Source: Verrucomicrobiota bacterium (GTDB lineage Bacteria; Verrucomicrobiota; Verrucomicrobiia; Chthoniobacterales; UBA10450). Taken from it: a stretch of DNA of 8,558 nucleotides. The notes below the pieces were generated by a model that was not told the DNA's origin, searched no databases, and saw only the letters and a list, made by a program, of their open reading frames with translations. A program made the translations under genes and the position numbers. This document shows, piece by piece, positions 1-5,599 of the stretch. The stretch spans positions 1 through 8,558 of the forward strand of contig QHOJ01000209.1 in the NCBI GenBank assembly GCA_003218735.1, given 5' to 3'. Position 1 is the first letter of the stretch, and each line of letters starts with the position of its first letter.

Positions 1-1
1 C

Positions 2-709
2 ATCGTGCGAAACGGTGTTCCGCTCGAAAAATTCCGGCTCGATTCGGAGCTGCGGGAAAAGGCGCGCGGCGATTTGAATTTGAAGCCGGACGACATCATG
101 CTGCTGTTTGTTGGCTCAGGTTGGGAGCGTAAAGGTTTGCGCTTTGCAATCGCAGCGATGGCGCTGTGTCGTAATCGCAAAATGTGGTTGTTCGTCGCGG
201 GTCGCGGAAACCGCCGCTCCTATAAATCCAAGCATGTGCATTTTCTTGGCGAAGTTGGTCCGGGCGCTTTTCAGCTCGTGAAATCTCGCAGACTCTCCCG
301 CCTCCTTCGCCCGGCTTCCCGTCAGCCGGCGTCCGTTGTCGATCTTGCAGGCATTTATGCCGCTGCCGACATTTTCATCTTACCGACAATCTACGATCCG
401 TTTTCAAACGCTTGCCTTGAAGCGCTCGCTTGTGGCCTGCCCGTGATCACCACGCGCGACAACGGTTTTGCTGAAATCATCAAGGACGGCATCCACGCGT
501 CGATTGTCGATCCTGCTCACGACATTACACGCTTGCGCGACGCCATTCGATTTTGGTCTGCGGCAGAGCGAAGGGAGGATGCGAGATCAGAAATTATCGA
601 GCGTGCGTCGCAGTTCGACATTGCAAGGAATGTCGCTCAGACCCTGGAAATTCTGGTTCAGGCTGCGGCCAGGGCCGCGTCCACGTCCGGGAAAATTCGA
701 AATACTTGA
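2..709 (+). CDS. GT4-family glycosyltransferase, WaaG-like (5' end outside window)
   Basis: C-terminal nucleotide-sugar-binding half of a GT-B fold glycosyltransferase, probably acting on lipopolysaccharide core or a similar surface glycan at the cytoplasmic face of the inner membrane. The reading frame is open from base 2 (I-V-R-N-G-V-P-L-E-K-F), a typical start of the second Rossmann domain ('NGVdlekF'), so the GTG at 5 is internal and the N-terminal half lies upstream. Numbering from that GTG, residues 32-46 read LLFVGSGWERKGL, the usual beta-strand/'G..f..KGl' motif. Residues 127-150 read PTIYDPFSNACLEALACGLP and on, the GT4 donor-site motif with D131-X7-E139 in place of the commoner E-X7-E. 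The DPFSN..LEALACGLPV form is typical of WaaG/RfaG-like enzymes. Between HFLGE (79-83) and LAGIYAAAD (114-122) there are about 30 residues where relatives usually have about 10. The 3' end overlaps the oppositely oriented STAS gene by 52 bp. Family assignment is firm; acceptor specificity is not determinable. Confidence 0.88.
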   Translation: MVRNGVPLEKFRLDSELREKARGDLNLKPDDIMLLFVGSGWERKGLRFAIAAMALCRNRKMWLFVAGRGNRRSYKSKHVHFLGEVGPGAFQLVKSRRLSRLLRPASRQPASVVDLAGIYAAADIFILPTIYDPFSNACLEALACGLPVITTRDNGFAEIIKDGIHASIVDPAHDITRLRDAIRFWSAAERREDARSEIIERASQFDIARNVAQTLEILVQAAARAASTSGKIRNT

Positions 710-1008
710 TCGAGTCGAGAGATTTCGAAAATCGAGCGCACGGTTTCCTGCAAACCGGCCAGCGCGAACTTACCGCCGTAGGATTCGACCTTTTGCATCC
801 CTTCGATAAACGCCGCCAGACCCGCGCTATCGATGTAAGTTACGCGGGAAAGATCGATAACGAGCCGCTTCGGTTTTTTCTCGATCATCATGTTGAGTGA
901 CGCCGTGACGGTAGGCGAGACGTGCAGATCGATCTCGCCTTCGAGGGGCAGCACATTAGGACGGTCTTTACGAGGCATGGGAAACGCTGGGGAAACGGAT
1001 TTTTTCAT
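658..1008 (-). CDS. STAS-domain protein, anti-sigma factor antagonist
   Basis: A 116-residue single STAS domain of the SpoIIAA/RsbV class. Such proteins bind an anti-sigma kinase or another partner, and their affinity is switched by phosphorylation of a conserved serine. Visible features: an N-terminal strand LEGEIDLHVSPTV (22-34), then LVIDLSRVTYIDSAGLAAF (49-67) with the phospho-acceptor candidate S61 in D-S-A-G-L, then GGKFALAGLQ (78-87) and a C-terminal helix VRSIFEISRLDQVFRIFPDVDAA. Length matches the family (about 100-120). The ATG at 1008 is preceded by AGGG four bases upstream (GAAGGGTTGA-ATG), a usable ribosome-binding site. It lies 23 bp downstream of the HAD gene stop on the same strand, so the two are probably cotranscribed. 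No RsbW/SpoIIAB-type kinase or PP2C phosphatase is in the window, so the partner is unknown. The last 52 bp overlap the convergent glycosyltransferase gene. Confidence 0.9.
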   Translation of the reverse strand: MKKSVSPAFPMPRKDRPNVLPLEGEIDLHVSPTVTASLNMMIEKKPKRLVIDLSRVTYIDSAGLAAFIEGMQKVESYGGKFALAGLQETVRSIFEISRLDQVFRIFPDVDAALAAA

Positions 1009-1031
1009 TCAACCCTTCAATCGTCAATCGA

Positions 1032-1724
1032 TTACCATCCGAGCGTATCGATAATAGCATCTACATTCGAAAGATCATCGATCAGAAAATCGGGCTGATA
1101 TTTTGCAAGCTGTTCGCGACTCCACGTGCCGGTCGCGACAGCGATAGTACGCGCGCCGAATGCTTTGCCGCAGGCGATATCACGCGGGGTGTCGCCGATC
1201 ACGTCGATCTCGGACGCGGAGAATTCGCGGCCATGCTTTTCCTTTGCGCGAGCCCGAGCGAATGGTCCGAGCCGATTTCGATCTTGATGATCGTCGGCAA
1301 ACGCGCCGAACTCAAAAAAATGCCAGACACCATAATGTTCGAGCTTTAGTTGTGCCCCGCGCGAGACATTCCCAGTGAGAAGCCCGAGGACGACGTGCGG
1401 CCGCGATTTCAGCTTCTTGAGCAGCTCGAGCACGCCGGGGAGTAGTTTGCCCTCGCGCTGCGGCAATTCGAGCGACAGAAAATGCACGTAGCTGTCCAGA
1501 AAGGCGCTGACGTTTTCGTTCGTGGCGCGAATCTTATGCTTTTTTAGGATGCTGACTACGATGCCGGAATCGGTCATGCCCGCGATTTCGATGTCCTGCA
1601 GGTCATCGGCTATATCGAAGCGCTCGACTAGGGTCAATTTGAGCGCCTGCACACCCGCGCCGCCCGAATGGATGAGCGTGCCATCGATATCGAAAAGCAC
1701 CAGGCGCTTGTGCGGTTCTGTCAT
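1032..1724 (-). CDS. HAD-superfamily hydrolase, phosphoglycolate phosphatase-like
   Basis: A 230-residue cytoplasmic HAD phosphatase of the Gph/PGP-like subgroup. Motif I is FDIDGTL (11-17) with nucleophile D12 and acid/base D14. A helical cap follows (about 20-95), with AGMTDSG at 48-54 typical of this subgroup. Motif II is GLLTGN with T117, the motif III lysine is probably K127 (LKLEHYG), and motif IV is VIGDTPRDI (175-183) with D178 and D182 for magnesium. Substrate cannot be told: phosphoglycolate is the default, but other small phosphate esters are equally possible. The open frame extends upstream to a TTG at 1784. I prefer the ATG at 1724 because the extra 20 residues (HSASLPPRPAGKG...) look like translated intergenic DNA and motif I normally lies close to the N-terminus. 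No strong ribosome-binding site is seen at either start. It sits between the FHA and STAS genes on the same strand, 135 bp after the first and 23 bp before the second. Confidence 0.9.
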   Translation of the reverse strand: MTEPHKRLVLFDIDGTLIHSGGAGVQALKLTLVERFDIADDLQDIEIAGMTDSGIVVSILKKHKIRATNENVSAFLDSYVHFLSLELPQREGKLLPGVLELLKKLKSRPHVVLGLLTGNVSRGAQLKLEHYGVWHFFEFGAFADDHQDRNRLGPFARARAKEKHGREFSASEIDVIGDTPRDIACGKAFGARTIAVATGTWSREQLAKYQPDFLIDDLSNVDAIIDTLGW

Positions 1725-1832
1725 GTCGAGTGAAGTATTGCCCTTGCCTGCCGGCCGTGGCGGCAGCGAAGCCGAATGGGTCAAGGCATCTCTTAGTAGG
1801 CTTGAGTAAACGTGGAATTGAAGGGGATTACT

Positions 1833-1854
1833 GCGTCGGTCATAAGACCGCCGC
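1833..1854. repeat. Short imperfect palindrome downstream of the FHA gene
   Basis: GCG-T-CGGTC-ATAA-GACCG-C-CGC forms an 8-bp stem interrupted by one T/C mismatch, with a 4-base loop. It lies 5 bp beyond the FHA stop codon in the gap between the FHA and HAD genes. There is no T-tract on either side, so a classical intrinsic terminator is not supported. The form (GTAGCGGCGGTC...GACCG on the minus strand) resembles dispersed REP-like palindromes that I associate with Verrucomicrobiota genomes; that comparison is from memory. It could still act as an mRNA 3'-stabilising hairpin. Confidence 0.5.
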
Positions 1855-1859
1855 TACAG

Positions 1860-2351
1860 CTAAAGTGCGGGCGCGTGCATCATAAGCACGGCGATCATGC
1901 TCACGAGAAATACGAATAGCACGATTGCCGAGCCGACAAAAATTGCAGTGTGAGTTGGGTCCTTCTGCTCTTTTCGGCGTGGGAAGGGGGATGCGTTGGC
2001 AAAATCAACGGGCGCCGCGCTCAAGTCCGCGGGTTTAGCTTCAATTTCCTTAGGCTGAGGCAGCGGTTGCGATCCGGGCGTATCCTGTTCGTAGCGTGCT
2101 TCGATTCCTCCGAAACGAATTCGGTCGTCGAAGCGCAGCGCCGTTTCCGTGGCCGGGATGCCGTTGACGCGTGTGCCATTGGTCGAATCGAGATCTTTCA
2201 ACCGGTAAGTTTCACCCGCAAGCTGCAACTGCGCGTGATGACTCGAGACCGACGGATCGGCAATAATAATCATGTTATCCGGACCGCGTCCGATCGTGAT
2301 CAGATCTTCGACGAGTTCATGTGTGATTCCGCTGATGACTAGTTTCGGCAT
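1860..2351 (-). CDS. FHA-domain protein with C-terminal membrane anchor
   Basis: A 163-residue protein with an N-terminal FHA domain (phosphothreonine-peptide binding) facing the cytoplasm and a single C-terminal transmembrane helix. Visible features: MPKLVISGITHEL, then ITIGRGPDN (18-26) with the conserved G-R, PSVSSHHAQL (33-42) with S and H, LKDLDSTNGTRVNG (51-64) with the conserved N-G, and RFDDRIRFGG (73-82). A Pro/Ala-rich linker runs about 90-130, followed by a basic RRKEQK stretch. A hydrophobic helix (about 135-158, AIFVGSAIVLFVFLVSMIAVL) ends five residues before the stop, giving a tail-anchor-like topology. Start choice: the ATG at 2351 has GAGG eight bases upstream; an in-frame start at 2393 would add 14 residues and begins at the edge of the palindrome, so I reject it. 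It is divergent from lepA. The phosphoprotein partner is not identifiable; no Ser/Thr kinase is present here. Confidence 0.9.
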   Translation of the reverse strand: MPKLVISGITHELVEDLITIGRGPDNMIIIADPSVSSHHAQLQLAGETYRLKDLDSTNGTRVNGIPATETALRFDDRIRFGGIEARYEQDTPGSQPLPQPKEIEAKPADLSAAPVDFANASPFPRRKEQKDPTHTAIFVGSAIVLFVFLVSMIAVLMMHAPAL

Positions 2352-2384
2352 GTTGTTACCCTCAACATAGCGAAGGAGCGCGAG

Positions 2385-2442
2385 GTAGCGCAAGCGTCTG
2401 GCTTGCGGCCCCCTTCGGACAGAAGCGGGACGCTTGTGCTAC
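2385..2442. repeat. 58-bp palindromic repeat in the FHA/lepA divergent region
   Basis: The left arm begins GTAGCGCAAGCGTC (2385-2398) and the right arm ends GACGCTTGTGCTAC (2429-2442). Their reverse complements match at 13 of 14 positions, and the similarity continues inward through GCTT. The left arm alone also folds as GCAAGC-GTCTG-GCTTGC (6-bp stem), so the element can form either two small hairpins or one long cruciform. It fills about half of the 120-bp gap between the FHA start (2351) and the lepA start (2472). Any shared or divergent promoter must therefore lie within or immediately beside it. I recall GTAGCGCAAGCGTC-type repeats as dispersed in Verrucomicrobiota genomes (recollection, not searched). 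Confidence 0.7.
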
Positions 2443-2471
2443 TTCTGCTCTGCCCGCATAGTGGCGCTTCC

Positions 2472-4448
2472 ATGGCCATCGAGTTAACGCGTAATTTTTG
2501 CATCATCGCGCACATCGATCATGGCAAGACCACATTGTCGGATCGATTGCTCGAACGCACGGGCACAATTCACGAACGCGACAAGCAGGACCAATTGCTC
2601 GACTCGATGGACTTGGAGCGCGAGCGCGGGATCACAATCAAAGCGCATCCGGTTACGATGCATTACTCAAGTGAATCGGGCGAAACGTATCGGTTAAACC
2701 TGCTCGACACCCCGGGGCATGTCGATTTTGCATATGAGGTTTCAAGGTCACTGGCGGCGTGTGAAGGTGCGCTGTTGGTTGTCGATGCCGCACAGGGAGT
2801 TGAAGCGCAAACAGTGGCGAATGTTCATCTGGCGCATAAACAGGGGCTCGCGATTGTGCCGGTCATTAACAAGATTGATCTGCCAAACGCCGATCTACCT
2901 GCCGTGCGTCGACAATTGGAGGAAATCCTTGCGATCCCTTCGGAGGAAGCAATCGAAGCAAGCGCGAAGATGGGCATCGGTATCGAGGAAATTCTCGAAG
3001 CGATTGTGAAGCGAGTTCCGCCGCCGCAAAAGCCGGTGGATGAAACCTTGCGGGCGCTCGTTTTCGATTCGGTATTCGACGTCTACCGCGGTGTGGTTGG
3101 CTACGTGCGCGTCGTGTCTGGAACGATGGAAGCCAATCACGCGGTCACGTTGATGAGCAACAATGCGCGTTATGAGATCAAGGAGGTCGGCGTATTTACG
3201 CCGAAGATGCTCGTCCAGCCGCAGCTCAGCGCCGGGGACGTCGGTTACTTCATCGCGAACATCAAAACCACTGCCGACATGAAGATCGGCGACACGATCA
3301 CGGACCAACGGCATCCCGCGGGCGAGCCGCTACCGGGTTTTCAGGAAATTCATCCGATGGTCTTCAGCGGGATCTATCCAATTAACACCGGGGACTTCGA
3401 ACATTTGAAGGCGGCGATCGCAAAGCTGCGCTTGAACGATGCTGCATTCATCTACACGCCGGAAAGCTCGGTCGCGCTCGGATTCGGGTTTCGCTGTGGG
3501 TTTCTTGGTCTGCTCCACATGGAAATCATCCAGGAACGACTCCGGCGCGAGTACAACATGGATATCATCGCGACAAGCCCAAGCGTGGTATATGAAGTAC
3601 TGACAACGCGCGGCGAGAGACTCTTGATCGATAATCCAGCGCACTTGCCCAATCCGAGTGTGATCGGTGAAATTCGGGAGCCAATAGTAAAAGCGTACAT
3701 CCTTTGCCCGAATGAAAATATCGGTGACATCTTGCAATTAATCCTTGAGAAGCGCGGCCAAATGGACCACACCGAGTCGCTTGACACCCGCCGCGTGATG
3801 TTGCATTGCGAACTGCCCCTCAACGAAATTCTTGTCGACTTTAATGACAAGATCAAAAGCATTAGCCGGGGCTATGGCTCAATGGATTACGAGCACACTG
3901 GTTATCGCCCATCCAAATTGGTAAAACTCGACCTGCTGGTGAATGGCGAACCAGTCGATGCCTTTTCGACGATTGTTCACAAAGATCGCGCGGAGGCAAG
4001 AGGACGCCAGCTCGCAGCCAAATTGAAAGAAGTGATTCCACGTCAGCTCTACCAAGTCGCCATCCAGGCGGCGATTGGTGGAAAAATTATTGCCCGGGAG
4101 AGCGTTTCGGCATTACGAAAAAATGTAACCGCGAAATGCTACGGAGGCGACATCACGCGGAAACGGAAATTGCTGGAGAAACAAAAAGAAGGAAAAAAAA
4201 GAATGAAGAGCATCGGCAAGATCAATATCCCGCAGGAAGGCATTCATCGAAGTGTTAAAGGCACAATGAGGGTCGGAACAAAACGCCTAACACTCGACGT
4301 CCAACGTAAAGCTTCTTGTCATGTCGAGCGGAGTCGAGACATCTCTTACTGTTCAGGCATGAGAGATTCCTCGACCCCGAAGGCTTTCGGGGCTCGGAAT
4401 GACAAATGGAAGGCGAAAGCGTTCATCGAGGTGCTGAAGGCGCAATGA
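2472..4448 (+). CDS. lepA: Elongation factor 4 (LepA) with remodelled C-terminus
   Basis: Ribosome-bound translational GTPase EF4/LepA, which acts on the elongating or assembling ribosome in the cytoplasm. Numbering from the ATG at 2472: G1 AHIDHGKT (13-20), G2 RGITI (52-56), G3 DTPGHVDF (79-86), G4 NKID (133-136) and G5 SAKMG (164-168), all intact. The EF4-specific C-terminal domain is recognisable by YGGDITRKRKLLEKQKEGKK followed by RMKSIGK, just before the end. I chose 2472 (MAIELTRNFCIIAHIDHGKT) because the usual LepA N-terminus starts there; upstream in-frame codons lie inside the palindrome. No clear ribosome-binding site is visible. The product is 658 residues against about 600 for the family. 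The surplus is a roughly 59-residue segment (about 590-648) between IPQE and the final KAFIEVLKAQ. It encodes a palindromic repeat peptide and follows a net one-base frame shift in an earlier copy of the same tail. If 4236 carries a spurious G, the gene would end at 4269 with 598 residues. It is followed 51 bp later by lepB, the classical partner. Confidence 0.96.
   Translation: MAIELTRNFCIIAHIDHGKTTLSDRLLERTGTIHERDKQDQLLDSMDLERERGITIKAHPVTMHYSSESGETYRLNLLDTPGHVDFAYEVSRSLAACEGALLVVDAAQGVEAQTVANVHLAHKQGLAIVPVINKIDLPNADLPAVRRQLEEILAIPSEEAIEASAKMGIGIEEILEAIVKRVPPPQKPVDETLRALVFDSVFDVYRGVVGYVRVVSGTMEANHAVTLMSNNARYEIKEVGVFTPKMLVQPQLSAGDVGYFIANIKTTADMKIGDTITDQRHPAGEPLPGFQEIHPMVFSGIYPINTGDFEHLKAAIAKLRLNDAAFIYTPESSVALGFGFRCGFLGLLHMEIIQERLRREYNMDIIATSPSVVYEVLTTRGERLLIDNPAHLPNPSVIGEIREPIVKAYILCPNENIGDILQLILEKRGQMDHTESLDTRRVMLHCELPLNEILVDFNDKIKSISRGYGSMDYEHTGYRPSKLVKLDLLVNGEPVDAFSTIVHKDRAEARGRQLAAKLKEVIPRQLYQVAIQAAIGGKIIARESVSALRKNVTAKCYGGDITRKRKLLEKQKEGKKRMKSIGKINIPQEGIHRSVKGTMRVGTKRLTLDVQRKASCHVERSRDISYCSGMRDSSTPKAFGARNDKWKAKAFIEVLKAQ
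4237..4271 (+). repeat. First copy of lepA C-terminal codons, out of frame
   Basis: Read in frame 4237 these bases give K-A-F-I-E-V-L-K-A-Q-stop followed by GG, which is the expected LepA C-terminus after IPQ. The main lepA frame enters one base off (CAG-GAA-GGC instead of CAG-AAG-GCA), reads E-G-I-H-R-S-V-K and misses the stop at 4267-4269. The copy matches 4416-4450 at 29 of 35 positions, and all six differences are synonymous (AAG/AAA, GCA/GCG, GAA/GAG, TTA/CTG, GCA/GCG). Confidence 0.85.
4316..4405. repeat. 90-bp palindromic element inside the lepA frame
   Basis: The left arm TTGTCATGTCGAGC...GTCGAGACATCTCT (4316-4346) and the right arm AGAGATTCCTCGAC...GCTCGGAATGACAA (4362-4405) are inverted copies around a 15-base loop. 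The right arm additionally holds its own perfect hairpin CCCCGAA-GGCT-TTCGGGG (4376-4393), replacing a GGA in the left arm. The termini are TTGTCAT and ATGACAA. This is the form of the widespread bacterial TGTCAT-(T/C)CGAGC...GCTCG-AATGACA palindromes. Translated in the lepA frame it gives CHVERSRDIS...GARNDK, a peptide I recognise from unrelated proteins that carry such repeats. In-frame palindromic elements of this kind are known in principle from the Rickettsia RPE family. Confidence 0.8.
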
Positions 4449-4450
4449 GG
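4416..4450 (+). repeat. Second copy of lepA C-terminal codons, in frame
   Basis: AAA-GCG-TTC-ATC-GAG-GTG-CTG-AAG-GCG-CAA-TGA-GG encodes KAFIEVLKAQ-stop in the lepA frame and provides the actual end of the open reading frame. It is offset by 179 bp from the first copy. With the extra base in the first copy this restores frame (180 bases, 60 codons). Its codons end in G at the five synonymous sites, where the first copy ends in A four times. Confidence 0.85.
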
Positions 4451-4499
4451 ATAAAAGCGTGAACGCATCCAGCATCTAGCAACCAGTAGCCGATAATCA

Positions 4500-5591
4500 A
4501 TGTTTACGCCCCGTTACGTTAAGCACAGCCGATTGCTTGTGCGGCATGCTCAAAAATATCTGCGCTACAAGGACGATCTCCTGAGCGCCTCGAACCGGGA
4601 AGAGATCGTCGCTGGAATAGAAAACCTGCGCACCGCGTTGGGTGAACGCGATCACGAAAGGACACATGGCGCAGCAGAAGCGCTCGATAAGACATTACAC
4701 AGACTGACGCCGGTAAACTGGGAATCGCACTGGCGCGAAAATTGTGAGGTAATCTTGGTTGCGATTGTGGTTGCAGTCGGCATCCGCTCCTTTTTTTTGC
4801 AACCGTTCAAAATCCCGACCGGCTCGATGCAACCCACTTTGAACGGAATTATTGGTCATCCGAGGACAGCGCCGACCCCGAACATTCTGCGACAGATCGC
4901 GGACTTCGTTATACTTGGCCGCAATTATATCGACGTTGTCTCGCGCGAAGATGATCAGATTACCGAGATCGGGCAGAGAAAATTTCTCTTCTTTTTCACA
5001 TTATCGCGCCTGATCTGTCAGCATCAAAATTTTCTGGTTTATGCGTCGCCCGAGACACTCAGTCATGATTTCAGCGTTTTCCCCGGACGGACTTATCACC
5101 GTGGTGAAATTATTGCCAGGGGCGCAGTGGACACAGGGGATCAGGTCTTTGTCGACAAGTTTAGCTACAACTTCGTTAAGCCGCACCGCGGCGACGTTTT
5201 CGTTTTCCGGACAAATCACATCTCGGGCATTCGGGAAGACCCGGAAACCGGGTCGCCCTTTTACATCAAACGATTGGGTGGCCTGCCAGGAGATGAGTTG
5301 CGCATCGATCCGCCACTTCTCTACATAGATGGAAAAATCGCAGAAGGTTTTGGCTTTGCCCGGGTGATGGCAGCGAAACTACCGTATCGGGGTTACGCCT
5401 TGGGTCGCGATTATCTGACGCAGCCAAATCAGTCGTTCGTCGTGCCCGAGCATGGCTATTTTGCATTGGGCGATAACAGCTACAACAGTTACGACAGCCG
5501 TTACTGGGGGCCGGTGCCAGACGAAAATCTCGTCGGTCGCGGTTTGTTTGTTTACTGGCCGTTCAACTGGCACTGGGGTTTAATTCGTTAG
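4500..5591 (+). CDS. lepB: Signal peptidase I (LepB) with N-terminal extension and inserted segment
   Basis: Membrane-bound leader peptidase that removes signal peptides on the periplasmic side of the inner membrane; S26 family with a Ser/Lys dyad. Visible features: a charged, probably helical N-terminal region (1-80), one membrane helix (about 83-100, VILVAIVVAVGIRSFFL), then PTGSMQPTL with nucleophile S109. Next come GDQVFVDKFSYNF (214-226), the general-base box YIKRLGGLPGDEL with K257, and box E GDNSYNSYDSRYWG (324-337). The 363-residue length exceeds that of simple signal peptidases. Part of this is the N-terminal extension. Part is an extra stretch of about 90 residues (about 120-210) between the serine box and the VDKFSY box, which normally lie about a dozen residues apart. 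No clear ribosome-binding site precedes the ATG at 4500. It lies 51 bp after lepA and 8 bp before the next gene, so it is very likely cotranscribed. Confidence 0.95.
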   Translation: MFTPRYVKHSRLLVRHAQKYLRYKDDLLSASNREEIVAGIENLRTALGERDHERTHGAAEALDKTLHRLTPVNWESHWRENCEVILVAIVVAVGIRSFFLQPFKIPTGSMQPTLNGIIGHPRTAPTPNILRQIADFVILGRNYIDVVSREDDQITEIGQRKFLFFFTLSRLICQHQNFLVYASPETLSHDFSVFPGRTYHRGEIIARGAVDTGDQVFVDKFSYNFVKPHRGDVFVFRTNHISGIREDPETGSPFYIKRLGGLPGDELRIDPPLLYIDGKIAEGFGFARVMAAKLPYRGYALGRDYLTQPNQSFVVPEHGYFALGDNSYNSYDSRYWGPVPDENLVGRGLFVYWPFNWHWGLIR

Positions 5592-5599
5592 GCGGATAT

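Noticed and set aside
1719..1736. TGTCATGTCGAGTGAAG near the HAD start resembles the left arm of the palindrome in lepA (TGTCATGTCGAGCGGAG).
   Set aside because: The exact shared core is 12 bases, which is expected by chance in a window this size. No inverted partner is nearby, and part of it is the HAD start codon region.
1725..1784. N-terminal 20-residue extension of the HAD protein from TTG 1784.
   Set aside because: The sequence is Pro/Gly/Arg-rich translated intergenic DNA without a ribosome-binding site, and HAD motif I would be unusually far from the N-terminus.
2403..2471. Upstream extension of lepA to a TTG at 2403, adding 23 residues.
   Set aside because: The codons lie within and just after the palindrome and the peptide has no LepA similarity. 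The ATG at 2472 gives the canonical N-terminus.
4233..4242. Programmed ribosomal frameshifting at the CAG-GAA-GGC site producing both LepA tails.
   Set aside because: No slippery heptamer, no conserved frameshift stimulator and no known LepA precedent. An indel with a duplicated tail explains the data more simply.
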